Assembly: GCF_012849095.1 (NCBI RefSeq)
Contig: NZ_CP051680.1
Coordinates: forward strand, 7,374,001 to 7,438,000
Direction: 5' to 3'
DNA: 64,000 bases
DNA from: Cohnella herbarum
GTDB lineage: Bacteria; Bacillota; Bacilli; Paenibacillales; Paenibacillaceae
Part shown: positions 19,715-28,923 of the stretch, piece after piece
Position numbering within the stretch: position 1 is the first letter of the stretch
Layout of the letters: every line of letters begins with the position of its first letter
Notes under the pieces: generated by a model
The model's database searches: none
Told to the model about the DNA's origin: nothing
Seen by the model: the letters and a program-made list of their open reading frames with translations, nothing else
Translations under genes and position numbers: made by a program

Positions 19715-20998
19715 TTACAAATTAATAAAAGCGGTCATCAGCTTCTTGCGGAAAACGACTTGGAAATCCAATCCTTCGCTAATGACGGCCAAAGGTACAT
19801 AAGTTTTCTGCGTCTTTCCATCTTGTTGGAAATAGGCAGGATGATCTAAGGGTTTCGTTACTCCGTTGATAAGGATCGTCTTGGAGCCTATAGTAATGAC
19901 GACTTCGCGGCCGTCTTTCGTGAATACGGCGGTTTTCGTTTTCTGCGTCCATTTGAGATCCGCTTTGACCGCGTTAGCGACGTCCCTCAAGGCAAGGAAC
20001 GTCGTATTGTTTACCGTAACGGGTTTGCTCGGGATCTCTTTCCCGTTAATCACTACGGATAGCGGTACATCGGCAGCTCGAGGAGCCGGTTTAAGATATT
20101 CCCCCCATATCGTTTGCGAGAAAGCTTGCGCCATGGCTTCATAACCGGCTTGTTTCGGGTGTATATCGAAATTCTCCATCATGTTGAAGTAGGTATATGA
20201 AGCTTCGTTGCCGACGAATTTCTCCGAGACATGAGCGATCTTCAAGGGGATTCCTTTTTTGCTCAGTCCATTGGCGAAAGTATCTAATTCAGTAGTCAGC
20301 TTCTTAGCAACTTGCAACAGGTCTGGATACAATTCATGACCCTTAAACAAAGGAAGGTATTGGTCCGCGACAACGATTTGTGCATTTGGTGCAAGTTCGT
20401 GCAAAATAGTCATCATTTTATCTAAATCTTCCGTATAATTATTCATTGTTTTCAAGAAGCTGTCCTGTATAATTTGACGTGCGGATTCTATTGGTTTGTC
20501 TTTGGCGTCGTTAATAATGGCTGTAAAATCATTTCCGCCAATCGTCAATACGACAAGATCCGCCATGCCGAGATCGGCGGCGAGCTCTGGCGTTTTAGCG
20601 GCAACTTGATCCGCTTGCTGGGCGACTCCTGCGGCGAACGAAGAGAAATCTTGCAAATCCGCGGAAGTCAGCTTCGATTGATCGGCGGCGCCTTGAAGCA
20701 GATTGTTCAGTCCCTTAGTCGTTAATCCCAATATCGCGTAATTAGCCATTTCCGATCGATCGCGAAACAGGGATTGATCGAACAGTCGGTCGACGTAGCC
20801 ATAGGGTGCGGAAGTTTGGTTGATAATCTCGGGCAACGGTTCGAATCCGACGCTGAGCGAGTCTCCGAGGGCTACGATTCGGTAAGCATCTTTGGATACC
20901 GCGGCCGCGTTGTCCGCGGCTGAGACGGAAGGGACAACCGATAAAGCAAGTAAAGAAGCGATGAGGGCGGTAAACGGTTTGCGCGATTTGAATTTCAT
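19715..20998 (-). CDS. Secreted SGNH/GDSL hydrolase with copper-amine-oxidase-N-like domain
   Basis: The start is placed at ATG 20998 (an in-frame TTG nine bases earlier is nearer AAAGGAGG). A signal peptide (MKFKSRK, cleavage near SVSA-AD) is followed by an SGNH hydrolase at residues about 35-300: GDSLSVGF holds the Ser, IGGNDFT the Asn block, and DIHPKQAGY the Asp-His pair. The last 110 residues (LSVVINGKEIPSKPV onward) match the stalk domain first named from copper amine oxidases, common in Paenibacillus secreted proteins and probably wall-binding. It should be an extracellular esterase or lipase; the substrate is unknown. Confidence 0.85.
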   Translation of the reverse strand: MKFKSRKPFTALIASLLALSVVPSVSAADNAAAVSKDAYRIVALGDSLSVGFEPLPEIINQTSAPYGYVDRLFDQSLFRDRSEMANYAILGLTTKGLNNLLQGAADQSKLTSADLQDFSSFAAGVAQQADQVAAKTPELAADLGMADLVVLTIGGNDFTAIINDAKDKPIESARQIIQDSFLKTMNNYTEDLDKMMTILHELAPNAQIVVADQYLPLFKGHELYPDLLQVAKKLTTELDTFANGLSKKGIPLKIAHVSEKFVGNEASYTYFNMMENFDIHPKQAGYEAMAQAFSQTIWGEYLKPAPRAADVPLSVVINGKEIPSKPVTVNNTTFLALRDVANAVKADLKWTQKTKTAVFTKDGREVVITIGSKTILINGVTKPLDHPAYFQQDGKTQKTYVPLAVISEGLDFQVVFRKKLMTAFINL

Positions 20999-21091
20999 AA
21001 GCGACAAATTCCTCCTTTTTTCTTCATCTTTCGTGGTAGGCACATAACAAAGGTTATCGACTTCATAAAAATATTAAATTGTCATTCATTT

Positions 21092-21147
21092 CGCGGCGAT
21101 GGTAAAATAATATATCATTCATTGAATAAATATGAATTGTCGCCGCG
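21092..21147. promoter_or_regulatory. Inverted repeat flanking an AT-rich promoter-like core
   Basis: CGCGGCGA (21092-21099) and TCGCCGCG (21140-21147) frame 40 AT-rich bases containing TATATCATTCATTGAATA. It lies between the divergent SGNH hydrolase and gltB genes. A regulator site or a cruciform is possible; nothing proves function. Confidence 0.35.
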
Positions 21148-21287
21148 ACTAGTCCACGTCATCTTATCACAAAATCCCCGGTCTTCCGTACCTTCCCTCC
21201 AGTAAATTATATTCTAGGTCATTTGGGATGGGATTTGAAGCCGTTATTGCTTATTTTCCAATACTGCGAATAGAAAGGTTGATATAT

Positions 21288-24200
21288 ATGATAGAGATGC
21301 GTAAAGGTCTGCCTGTCAAACAGGGGATGTACGACCCGCAGTTCGAGAAAGACGCATGCGGCATGGGATTTGTCGCGCATATCAAAGGACGGAAGTCGCA
21401 TGAAATCGTAGAACAGGCGTTAACGCTGCTCTTCAACATGGAGCATCGCGGCGGCCAAGGCAGCGAACCGAGCACCGGCGACGGAGCGGGGATCTTGTTG
21501 CAAATCCCGCATCGCTTCTTCCAAGCGGAAACGGCGAAGCTAGGGTTTACTTTGCCTGAAGAAGGCCAATATGCGGTCGGAATGGTATTCCTACCGCAAG
21601 AAGAATCGGTTCGTCGCAATCACGAATCGATCTTCGAGTCGATTATCGCCGAAGAAGGACAAACCCTGCTGGGTTGGCGTACGGTTCCGACGAACGATGA
21701 GTCGCTTGGTAAATCCTCGAAGAAGGTCAAGCCTTTCGTTCGTCAAGCGTTCATCGCACGCTCGGCCGCGTTGGCCAGCGATATGGCGTTCGAACGCAAG
21801 CTGTACGTCATTCGCAAGCGTTCGGAGCAAGCGATTCGCTACTCGGGCATCGAAGGCGCGGATATGTTTTATTTTCCAAGCTTCTCGAGCAAGAAAATCG
21901 TCTATAAAGGAATGCTCACGACGGAGCAGGTCGGACTTTTCTATCCCGAGCTTCACGCTCCCGAATTGGAAACGGCAATGGCGCTTGTCCACTCCCGGTT
22001 CAGCACGAACACGTTCCCAAGCTGGGAAAGAGCGCATCCGTTCAACTATTTGATTCACAACGGCGAAATCAACACGTTACGGGGCAATATCAACTGGATG
22101 CATGCCCGCCAGACTCTGTTCGATTCCGAGCTGTTCGGCGACGACCTCGCAAAGGTCAAACCGGTTATCGCTCCGGACGGTTCCGATACGGCGATGTTCG
22201 ATAATACGTTCGAGTTCATGTACTTGTCCGGACGTTCCATGGCGCATGCCGCGATGATGATGGTACCGGAACCATGGCAAAACGACGAACATATGGACGA
22301 GGAAAAAAGAGCGTTCTACGAATACCATGCTTGCTTGATGGAACCCTGGGACGGTCCGGCCGCGGTCGGATTTACGGACGGCGTGCAAATCGGCGCGATC
22401 TTGGACCGGAACGGCTTGCGTCCCGCCCGTTACTACGTGACGAAAGACGATCTGATCGTCCTGGCGTCCGAAGCCGGAGTCGTCGATATTCCGCAAGAGG
22501 ATATCGTCCTCAAGGATCGTTTGCGCCCGGGCCGTATTTTGCTCGTCGATACGAAAGAGGGACGCATCATCTCCGATGAAGAGGTCAAACGTTCGATCGT
22601 AACGGAGCATCCTTATCGCGAATGGCTGAACGATCATCTCGTCGATCTGGAAGATCTCCCGGATGCGGCGGAGCTGCCCGAGCCGGATCACGATACGGTT
22701 CAACTGCGTCAGCAAGCATTCGGCTATTCGTTCGAAGATATTCGCAAAGTGATGGAGCCGATGGCTCTGACCGGCGTCGAGCCGCTAGCGTCGATGGGAT
22801 ACGATTCCCCGCTTGCGGTTCTGTCCGAGAAGCCTCAACGGTTGTTCAACTATTTCAAGCAATTGTTCGCGCAAGTCACGAACCCGCCGATCGATGCGAT
22901 CCGCGAGGAAATCGTCACTTCGACTTATACGACGGTCGGACCCGAGCGGAATCTGCTTAATCCGGAGCCGGAGAGCAGCCGTCATATCCGTCTATATACG
23001 CCTTTCCTATCGAACGAAGAGTTCGCGAAGCTGCGGCACGTTCACCGTCCGGGATTCAAATCGATCACGCTGCCGATTTTCTTCTCGGTCCAAGACGGGG
23101 AGCAAGGTTTGCGCGATGCGCTGAAGCTGTTATGCGAAGCGGCCGATCGTTTGATTTCCAAAGGACACAACATTCTGATTCTATCCGACAAAGGCATCGA
23201 TGCGGACAATGCGGCGATTCCTTCCTTACTTGCGGTATCGACGCTGCATCATCATTTGATCCGTCAAGGTACCCGGACGAAGGTGAGCATCCTGCTCGAA
23301 TCCGGCGAGCCGCGCGAGGTGCATCATTTCGCGTTGCTTCTCGGTTACGGCGTAAGCGCGGTGAATCCTTATCTGGCGTTCGAGACGCTCGACGACCTGA
23401 TCCGCCAAGGCATGATGCGCAATATTTCGCACGAGAAAGCCGTTAAGAACTATATTAAAGCCGCAACCAAAGGCGTCGTTAAGGTATTGTCCAAGATGGG
23501 GATTTCCACGATCCAGTCTTACCGCGGAGCGCAAATCTTCGAAGCGGTCGGCTTGAATTCGGAAGTCATCGATCAGTATTTCACGGGAACCGCTTCCCGC
23601 ATCGAAGGCGTAGGCTTCGACGTCATTACGCAAGAAACGTTGTCCGCGCATCTTCGCGCGTTCACTACGCAAGAGGGAGCCGAGCGGGAGCTGGATTCCG
23701 GCGGAGATTATCAATGGCGCAAAGGCGGAGAGGATCATCTGTTTAACCCGCAGACGATCCATACGCTCCAAATGGCTACCCGTACGGGCAACTATGATAC
23801 GTATAAAAAGTATTCGGCGCTTGTCCAAGGCGAATACGAGCAAGCCCGTACGCTTCGTTCGTTGTTGCAATTCAACTTCGACCAACCGCCGGTTCCGATC
23901 GAAGAGGTCGAACCGATCGAATCGATCTTCAAAAGGTTCAAAACCGGCGCGATGTCGTTCGGGTCGATCAGCAAAGAGGCTCATGAATCGCTTGCGATCG
24001 CGATGAACAGAATCGGCGGGAAGTCTAATTCCGGCGAAGGCGGGGAAGATCCGGCGCGTTACGTTCCGGATGCGAACGGCGATTCCCGTCGCAGCGCGAT
24101 CAAACAAGTCGCATCGGGCCGCTTCGGCGTAACGAGCTATTACCTCTCCAACGCGGAAGAGATTCAGATCAAGATGGCGCAAGGGGCAAAGCCGGGCGAA

Positions 24201-25892
24201 GGCGGACAGCTTATGGGACGCAAGGTGTATCCATGGGTAGCCGAAGTGCGCGGAACGACGCCGGGGGTCGGTCTGATCTCGCCGCCGCCGCATCACGATA
24301 TCTATTCGATCGAGGATCTCGCTGAATTGATTCACGACTTGAAGAACGCGAATCCGCGCGCTCGTATTAACGTGAAGCTCGTTTCCGAAGTGGGCGTAGG
24401 AACGATAGCGGCGGGCGTTGCCAAAGGCCGCGCCGACGTTATCCTCGTCAGCGGGTACGACGGAGGCACGGGGGCTTCCCCGATCGGTTCGATCCGCCAT
24501 GCGGGCTTGCCGTGGGAGCTGGGTCTTGCGGAGACGCACCAAACGCTGATCTTGAACAACCTGCGCGACCGCGTCGTCGTCGAAACCGACGGTAAAATGA
24601 TGACGGGCCGCGATATCGCGATCGCCGCGTTGCTAGGCGCCGAAGAATACGGCTTTTCGACGGCGCCGCTCGTCGTGCTTGGCTGCATCATGATGCGCGT
24701 CTGTCAATTGGATACATGCCCGGTCGGCGTCGCGACGCAAAACCCCGAGCTTCGCAAGAAGTTCATGGGCGATCCGGACCATGCCGTTCATTTCATGAAA
24801 TTCATCGCGCAGGAATTCCGCGAGATCATGGCGCAACTCGGCTTCCGTACCGTCGAAGAGATGATCGGACGGGTAGATCGCTTGGATACGAAGCTTGCGG
24901 TTAAACACTACAAGACGCAAGGCATCGACCTGACGCCGTTGCTTCATATGCCGGAATTGCCGGAAGGCTCGTTCCGGTTCAATGCCAAGTCCCAAGATCA
25001 CTTGCTGGAAGAGTCGCTCGATATGCAAGCGTTGCTCGCTGCGGCGGCTCCGGCATTGGAGAGGGGCCAAGCGGTCAAGGGGACGTTCCCGATCAAGAAT
25101 ACGAATCGGGTCGTCGGAACGATCGTCGGTTCGGAAGTGACGAACCGCTACGGCAAAGACGGTCTGCCCGCGGATACGATCCAGTTCCATTTCGTCGGCA
25201 CTGCGGGTCAGAGCTTCGGCGCGTTCATGCCTAAGGGAATGACGTTAACGCTCGAAGGCGATTCGAACGATTACGTCGGCAAAGGGTTATCGGGCGGGAA
25301 GATCGCAATCTATCCGTCCCCGTTATCCACGTTCAAAGCCGAAGATAACGTCATTATCGGCAATACGGCGCTCTATGGCGCGACGAGCGGCGAAGCTTAT
25401 ATTCGCGGCGCTGCGGGTGAGAGGTTCGCGGTGCGCAACAGCGGCGTTAACGTCGTCGTCGAAGGCGTCGGAGACCACGGCTGCGAATATATGACGGGGG
25501 GACGCGTAGTCGTGCTGGGCAAGACCGGTCGCAACTTCGCCGCGGGAATGTCCGGCGGTATCGCTTACGTGATCGATTGGGACGGGAAGTTCGTCAATCG
25601 TTGCAATTTCGAGATGGTCGGGTTGGAATCCCTTGAGGTAGAAGCGGAAATCGCCGAAGTTCGCGCGATGATCGGTAACCATGTTCAGTACACGAATAGC
25701 GACCTCGGGCGTAGAGTGCTGGAGGATTGGAACAACATCGTTGGCAAATTCGTTAAAATCATCCCGAAAGACTACAAACGGATGATGGAGCAAATCGCCA
25801 AGGTGCAAGCTCAGGGACTTAGCGGAGAACAGGCTTTGTTAGCTGCCTTCGAAGCGAATATGCGGGATTTGTCCCGCGTAGGCGGCAACTAA
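21288..25892 (+). CDS. gltB: Glutamate synthase (GOGAT) large subunit
   Basis: ATG 21288 is chosen because GAAAGG lies nine bases before it. At 1534 residues it matches the usual alpha-subunit length. Order: class II glutamine amidotransferase with the Cys of [10 protein letters not shown] exposed after a short propeptide, central domain, FMN-binding synthase domain (PLPLxx-type barrel, [10 protein letters not shown] and [10 protein letters not shown]), 3Fe-4S cluster cysteines in [15 protein letters not shown], and a C-terminal beta-helix rich in GxxGG. It transfers the amide of glutamine to 2-oxoglutarate with electrons from the small subunit. No gltD lies in the window, so the partner must be elsewhere. 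A strong terminator follows. Confidence 0.97.
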   Translation: MIEMRKGLPVKQGMYDPQFEKDACGMGFVAHIKGRKSHEIVEQALTLLFNMEHRGGQGSEPSTGDGAGILLQIPHRFFQAETAKLGFTLPEEGQYAVGMVFLPQEESVRRNHESIFESIIAEEGQTLLGWRTVPTNDESLGKSSKKVKPFVRQAFIARSAALASDMAFERKLYVIRKRSEQAIRYSGIEGADMFYFPSFSSKKIVYKGMLTTEQVGLFYPELHAPELETAMALVHSRFSTNTFPSWERAHPFNYLIHNGEINTLRGNINWMHARQTLFDSELFGDDLAKVKPVIAPDGSDTAMFDNTFEFMYLSGRSMAHAAMMMVPEPWQNDEHMDEEKRAFYEYHACLMEPWDGPAAVGFTDGVQIGAILDRNGLRPARYYVTKDDLIVLASEAGVVDIPQEDIVLKDRLRPGRILLVDTKEGRIISDEEVKRSIVTEHPYREWLNDHLVDLEDLPDAAELPEPDHDTVQLRQQAFGYSFEDIRKVMEPMALTGVEPLASMGYDSPLAVLSEKPQRLFNYFKQLFAQVTNPPIDAIREEIVTSTYTTVGPERNLLNPEPESSRHIRLYTPFLSNEEFAKLRHVHRPGFKSITLPIFFSVQDGEQGLRDALKLLCEAADRLISKGHNILILSDKGIDADNAAIPSLLAVSTLHHHLIRQGTRTKVSILLESGEPREVHHFALLLGYGVSAVNPYLAFETLDDLIRQGMMRNISHEKAVKNYIKAATKGVVKVLSKMGISTIQSYRGAQIFEAVGLNSEVIDQYFTGTASRIEGVGFDVITQETLSAHLRAFTTQEGAERELDSGGDYQWRKGGEDHLFNPQTIHTLQMATRTGNYDTYKKYSALVQGEYEQARTLRSLLQFNFDQPPVPIEEVEPIESIFKRFKTGAMSFGSISKEAHESLAIAMNRIGGKSNSGEGGEDPARYVPDANGDSRRSAIKQVASGRFGVTSYYLSNAEEIQIKMAQGAKPGEGGQLMGRKVYPWVAEVRGTTPGVGLISPPPHHDIYSIEDLAELIHDLKNANPRARINVKLVSEVGVGTIAAGVAKGRADVILVSGYDGGTGASPIGSIRHAGLPWELGLAETHQTLILNNLRDRVVVETDGKMMTGRDIAIAALLGAEEYGFSTAPLVVLGCIMMRVCQLDTCPVGVATQNPELRKKFMGDPDHAVHFMKFIAQEFREIMAQLGFRTVEEMIGRVDRLDTKLAVKHYKTQGIDLTPLLHMPELPEGSFRFNAKSQDHLLEESLDMQALLAAAAPALERGQAVKGTFPIKNTNRVVGTIVGSEVTNRYGKDGLPADTIQFHFVGTAGQSFGAFMPKGMTLTLEGDSNDYVGKGLSGGKIAIYPSPLSTFKAEDNVIIGNTALYGATSGEAYIRGAAGERFAVRNSGVNVVVEGVGDHGCEYMTGGRVVVLGKTGRNFAAGMSGGIAYVIDWDGKFVNRCNFEMVGLESLEVEAEIAEVRAMIGNHVQYTNSDLGRRVLEDWNNIVGKFVKIIPKDYKRMMEQIAKVQAQGLSGEQALLAAFEANMRDLSRVGGN

Positions 25893-25915
25893 ACCGAATA
25901 GCATTTGTACCCTTT

Positions 25916-25957
25916 ACGCCGATAGAAGCGTTCAACGCCTCTATCGGCGTTTTTTTG
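25916..25957 (+). terminator. Terminator of gltB
   Basis: ACGCCGATAGAAGCG pairs with CGCCTCTATCGGCGT, followed by seven Ts. Confidence 0.93.
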
Positions 25958-26094
25958 TCATAACGTGAAAGTCCATGGAGAAAAACAAAGAATGCTAGAG
26001 ATGGATTTTAATCCAAAACTATTAAAATTCTTTCTTTATGGTAAATTTAGGTGTAAAATGAAAGCGAGTACATACATGAAGCAGGAGGCACAAA

Positions 26095-26739
26095 ATGTCT
26101 CAATTTTTGCTAGATGTTTCAGTGAACATTTTTGAGGTTGTTGCAATAATCGTTTTGATGTTAACGACATTTCGGTTTTCTTTGAAAGGATATTTGACTC
26201 ATGCCCTAATTGCGGGTACCGTTATGGCCCAATCGTCATATTTATTACGGTTTGTTTTCCATTTAGATAGCGTTACGCCTTTAGTCATGTTGATATGGTT
26301 CATAATATTTGCATGGTTGGTATTTCGAATTCAATTATTCTATGCCTTGTTAATGGTAGTAACAAGCTACTTAAGCTATCTCACGATTCAAGCCGTAATC
26401 ATATTGTTGCTGCAAATCGGATATTCAATGGATGAAATTACCGGCAGCCTAGTGAATGTAAAATTGATACAAGTCGCAGGTTCAATCATTACGATTTGTT
26501 TTGCTATATGGCTATCGAAGAAAAGGATCGGATTTTCATTCGTACCGGATCGTTCCGTTAAAGTCGTATTGAAAGGGGTCAATTTATTATTACTAGCGAT
26601 TTGTATCGTTGCTTGTTTGTTCATATCCGGTGTGGCATACATTTTTATTAATTATAATTTTTTGTACAGTACGCTTAGTACTTTTTTGTTCTTATCCTTT
26701 ATTTTGTTAGTATTTTTAGCCTTTAGAAAGGAGCTGTAG
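26095..26739 (+). CDS. AgrC-like membrane sensor without kinase domain
   Basis: A 214-residue protein made almost wholly of six or seven hydrophobic segments, ending in FLAFRKEL right after the last one. Its size and layout match the N-terminal peptide-sensing part of AgrC, but the dimerisation/His and HATPase domains are missing and no kinase follows. GCAGGAGGC precedes ATG 26095. agrB begins two bases after its stop, agrD and a LytTR gene follow. It could bind the secreted peptide, act as an immunity or modulator protein, or assist export. Homology to AgrC is inferred from layout and context, not proven. Confidence 0.6.
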   Translation: MSQFLLDVSVNIFEVVAIIVLMLTTFRFSLKGYLTHALIAGTVMAQSSYLLRFVFHLDSVTPLVMLIWFIIFAWLVFRIQLFYALLMVVTSYLSYLTIQAVIILLLQIGYSMDEITGSLVNVKLIQVAGSIITICFAIWLSKKRIGFSFVPDRSVKVVLKGVNLLLLAICIVACLFISGVAYIFINYNFLYSTLSTFLFLSFILLVFLAFRKEL

Positions 26740-26741
26740 AG

Positions 26742-27260
26742 ATGATTGAGGCTTTTTCCGAAAGGATTAGCAATTACGTATACGAGCACAATGAGCGCCG
26801 TCATGTCAGCAAGGAAGTGATGAAATACGCGTTAATATCGATTATGACAAATGTAGTAACTGTTATTTTAAGCTTGATTATTGGACTTATTGACGGCAAG
26901 TTCTCAGAGACTTGCTTGGCGCTGGCAGTAATCGCGATCTTGCGGTACTTGGCCGGAGGACATCATTTGAAATCACCGGTGATGTGCATACTCGTTTCAT
27001 CGGCCGCCGTTACTTTAGTTCCCTTTGTACCGCTGACTTTACCTTTTGTATTTGTTTTTACAGTGATTAGCGGTGTAGTCGTGTGGAAGTATGCCCCGGT
27101 CGATTTTAAAAATCATTCCACGCTTTCGGATAAGAGATTGACCCTGATGAAGTATATCGCAGTGGCGATGGTTTTCTCCAATTTGATATTTCAATCCGAA
27201 ATACTAGCGCTCTCATGGTTCATAGTAACGCTAACGCTAGTTCCCTATAAAAGGAGGTGA
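26742..27260 (+). CDS. agrB: AgrB-family peptide-processing membrane endopeptidase
   Basis: A 172-residue integral membrane protein with the AgrB signature: RYLAGGHHLKSPVMC, in which the second His and the Cys are seven residues apart as in the known catalytic pair. AgrB cleaves the C-terminal tail of AgrD and forms the thiolactone ring. The N-terminal cytosolic stretch (ISNYVYEHNERRHVSKEVMKY) is also typical. It is packed between the sensor-like gene (2-base gap) and agrD (6-base gap), whose ribosome-binding site lies inside the end of this gene. Confidence 0.93.
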   Translation: MIEAFSERISNYVYEHNERRHVSKEVMKYALISIMTNVVTVILSLIIGLIDGKFSETCLALAVIAILRYLAGGHHLKSPVMCILVSSAAVTLVPFVPLTLPFVFVFTVISGVVVWKYAPVDFKNHSTLSDKRLTLMKYIAVAMVFSNLIFQSEILALSWFIVTLTLVPYKRR

Positions 27261-27266
27261 GATAAG

Positions 27267-27395
27267 ATGAACAGAAGGTTATTTACGTTTCTGGCCACAG
27301 CTTTAGGCATGGCAGCTACTTTATTTGTTACGACTGCCTGCATGGGCGCGGTAGGTCACCGTCCAGAGGTACCTGCCGAATTGTTGAAGCAGTAA
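27267..27395 (+). CDS. agrD: AgrD-type cyclic autoinducer pro-peptide
   Basis: A 42-residue ORF with AAGGAGG at 27251-27257. It has an amphipathic/hydrophobic N-terminal leader (MNRRLFTFLATALGMAA), a single Cys at residue 25, and the charged tail HRPEVPAELLKQ, which aligns with the EVPKEL tail of staphylococcal AgrD. The C-terminal half reads CMGAVGHRPEVPAELLKQ; by analogy the thiolactone ring would run from Cys25 to about Val29 or Gly30. It lies directly after agrB. A GC-rich hairpin follows its stop. The mature peptide end points are inferred. Confidence 0.9.
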   Translation: MNRRLFTFLATALGMAATLFVTTACMGAVGHRPEVPAELLKQ

Positions 27396-27406
27396 ACGTT
27401 TCACGG

Positions 27407-27428
27407 CTGCCGGACTTTCGTCCGGCAG
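27407..27428 (+). other. Strong hairpin between agrD and the LytTR gene
   Basis: CTGCCGGAC and GTCCGGCAG enclose a TTTC tetraloop twelve bases after the agrD stop. There is no T-run, so it may protect the agrD message or act as a partial attenuator before the LytTR gene. Confidence 0.65.
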
Positions 27429-27464
27429 TCTGATACGCGAGGAATCTTATGTGGAGTGGAGTTC

Positions 27465-27830
27465 ATGAATCAGCCTGTCACAAGGGATAGGAACAACGAA
27501 GGTGAAGTCATCATGATGGATATGGCAGATGTATTATATATCCAGACAGAAGATGGAGCGATCGTATTTCATACGCCCGAGGGCAGGGTTTACCCGCTCG
27601 TTCCGTCACTAAGCATGTATGCCAAGCAATCGGAGTCAATCGGCTTTCTTAAGCTGGATCGTACGAATCTTGTAAACATGAAGAAGGTCAAAGCATTTGA
27701 CGAGAAACGTGGATTAGTCTTTTTTGACGATCAAAGCAATTCGAACAGTCAAAGCGCTATCGTAGCTTTTATGAATATAGGCAAACTTAAGGATATGATA
27801 TTGACTTGGATCGAGCGGAATCTCAAATGA
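27465..27830 (+). CDS. Stand-alone LytTR DNA-binding protein
   Basis: ATG 27465 follows GGAGTGGAG; an upstream GTG at 27456 overlaps that site. The 121-residue product is one LytTR domain: VLYIQTEDGAIVFHT, VYPLVPSLSMYAK, FLKLDRTNLVNMKKVKAFD and GLVFFDD are the family beta-strand pattern seen in AgrA. The receiver domain that normally precedes it is absent. As the last gene of the agr-like module it is the likely transcriptional output, but without a phosphorylation site its activity must be controlled another way. Binding sites are not known. Confidence 0.83.
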   Translation: MNQPVTRDRNNEGEVIMMDMADVLYIQTEDGAIVFHTPEGRVYPLVPSLSMYAKQSESIGFLKLDRTNLVNMKKVKAFDEKRGLVFFDDQSNSNSQSAIVAFMNIGKLKDMILTWIERNLK

Positions 27831-27857
27831 ACTTGTCCATCTAGGGCAGGTTTTTTT
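27830..27857 (+). terminator. Terminator of the agr-like operon
   Basis: AACTTGTCC pairs with GGGCAGGTT (two G-U pairs), followed by a T-run. Confidence 0.82.
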
Positions 27858-27932
27858 ATTGCCGATACGCTTTTCTGCTCTTGCGTCTCCATTAATAACA
27901 AAATATGTATTTTTCGTGGGGAAAGGGGGCTA

Positions 27933-28010
27933 TTCGACAAAAGTTCCGAGTATTTTTTACGATTTGGGTCCCACTGCTCGACACCCTCCGCAAGACCTAT
28001 ATCCTATACT
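27933..28010 (+). promoter_or_regulatory. Possible Spo0A boxes and promoter
   Basis: TTCGACA (27933-27939, the reverse of the TGTCGAA Spo0A box) and CTCGACA (27977-27983) lie upstream of TATACT at 28005-28010. The second box overlaps the expected -35 position, the layout of Spo0A-activated promoters. Two seven-base matches are weak evidence. Confidence 0.35.
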
Positions 28011-28059
28011 AACATTAGTGTTTCAATACCGGAATCGTAGAGAGGGTTTGGGAGCGGAG

Positions 28060-28197
28060 ATGGTGAGGGAAATGCCGATGGGTAACAATGAAAGCAAACA
28101 ACCGTTGGAAATTGACATCCGCAAGATTCTGGAGCAGTTAGGAATACAGAAGGACAGATGGCCAGAGGAATATAAAACTCCGGTCAACCATAACTAA
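28060..28197 (+). CDS. Small hypothetical protein
   Basis: A 45-residue ORF from ATG 28060 (alternatives 28072 or 28078) behind GGGAGCGG. It is hydrophilic (LEIDIRKILEQLGIQKDRWP in the middle) with a predicted helix and no Cys, signal or membrane segment. A terminator follows its stop. I do not recognise it. The promoter-like region with Spo0A-box matches upstream supports a real short gene, but coding status is uncertain. Confidence 0.45.
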   Translation: MVREMPMGNNESKQPLEIDIRKILEQLGIQKDRWPEEYKTPVNHN

Positions 28198-28232
28198 ATC
28201 TTAGACCAACCGCTTACATAAAGTACATAAAT

Positions 28233-28289
28233 AAAAACCTCATCTGGAACCCAATGGTCGCATAACCGGGTACCCAGCTGAGGTTTTTT
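28233..28289. terminator. Bidirectional terminator before the XRE gene
   Basis: AAAAACCTCA pairs with TGAGGTTTTT, with inner CTGG/CCAG pairing and A/T runs on both sides; it separates converging genes. Confidence 0.8.
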
Positions 28290-28297
28290 CTAATCTT

Positions 28298-28669
28298 TTA
28301 ATTGCTCATGTTACGTTCCGCGCGGACAAAGGCGATGAACCTGCGTGCTTCTTCGGCCGTTAACTTCCTGCCATCGATGGTTAGCGAGAAGTTGTCCAAT
28401 AATTGATCGTCGGCAAGTTCCAGTTCATCGGAAAATTGGCGGACTTCAGGATCTAAGGCGATGTTGGTTTGAGAGGTTCTTCCGACCAAATAGTCTATCG
28501 AAACCTGGAATAAGTCGGCGACCTTCCCCAGTGTTTCCGTATCCGGCTCTCTGCGGTTTTTCTCGTAGTGGGATAATGCCGCACGTGAAATGCCAAGAGA
28601 AGAAGCAAGCTCTTCTTGAGTCAAACCGCGTTGGTCTCTTAGAAAAGCGAGACGACTGCCGATATTCAT
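28298..28669 (-). CDS. XRE-family repressor, candidate master regulator of the glycan locus
   Basis: A 123-residue protein with a helix-turn-helix at residues about 6-60 (LTQEELASSLGISRAALSHY then TLGKVADLFQVSIDYLVGR), as in phage-type and SinR-like repressors. The C-terminal part (LTIDGRKLTAEEARRFIAFV) is the short tail found in many Bacillales XRE proteins and may mediate dimerisation. GGAGGG precedes ATG 28669. It is divergent from the PilZ/LCP operon. The shared intergenic region holds a perfect GCGAC-N5-GTCGC dyad on its own side and two GATAC-N5-GTATC-type dyads on the other. The role as repressor of those sites is inferred from proximity and site shape. Confidence 0.85.
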   Translation of the reverse strand: MNIGSRLAFLRDQRGLTQEELASSLGISRAALSHYEKNRREPDTETLGKVADLFQVSIDYLVGRTSQTNIALDPEVRQFSDELELADDQLLDNFSLTIDGRKLTAEEARRFIAFVRAERNMSN

Positions 28670-28733
28670 TAGATCCCTCCCAAGCTGGTCTTTGATTTCA
28701 TCATAATATGTTGATCAAACAATTGCATTATTT

Positions 28734-28748
28734 GCGACAAAACGTCGC
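28734..28748. promoter_or_regulatory. Perfect 15-bp dyad upstream of the XRE gene
   Basis: GCGACAAAACGTCGC has 5-bp arms and a 5-bp spacer, the same geometry as the GATAC-N5-GTATC sites. It lies about 65 bases upstream of the XRE start and downstream of a TATAAT on that strand. A related GAAACAAAATGTCGC lies at 32540-32554 before the kinase operon. Autoregulation is possible. Confidence 0.55.
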
Positions 28749-28829
28749 ATCATTTTGGCGATTATATAGTAATAACCACTTTATGACCTAAATAAACACG
28801 TAAACGTAGCACGAAAACGAAGTTTTTCC

Positions 28830-28887
28830 TTGACATGTTACAATATGTATCGTACATTAAACTCAATTATTAGATACATAACGTATC
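28830..28887 (+). promoter_or_regulatory. Promoter with two GATAC-N5-GTATC operators (PilZ/LCP operon)
   Basis: TTGACA (28830-28835) and TACATT (28853-28858) are 17 bp apart. The operator GTTACAATATGTATC (28837-28851) fills the spacer. A second, perfect dyad GATACATAACGTATC (28873-28887) lies just after the predicted transcription start; centres are 36 bp apart. A bound repressor would block polymerase at both places. Confidence 0.78.
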
Positions 28888-28923
28888 TGGGTGAATGGGT
28901 TTGGTGATGTGATGGAGGAGGAA

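Noticed and set aside
23226..24542. A 438-codon minus-strand ORF inside gltB
   Set aside because: The plus-strand frame is an unambiguous GltB; the antisense product is Arg/Asp-rich without domain motifs.
26002..26015. TGGATT-TT-AATCCA palindrome before the agr-like operon as a regulator site
   Set aside because: A single short dyad without a second copy; LytTR proteins usually bind direct repeats, so evidence is too thin.
28298..28669. XRE gene as part of a prophage
   Set aside because: No integrase, terminase or structural phage genes lie in the window; the neighbours are surface-glycan genes.
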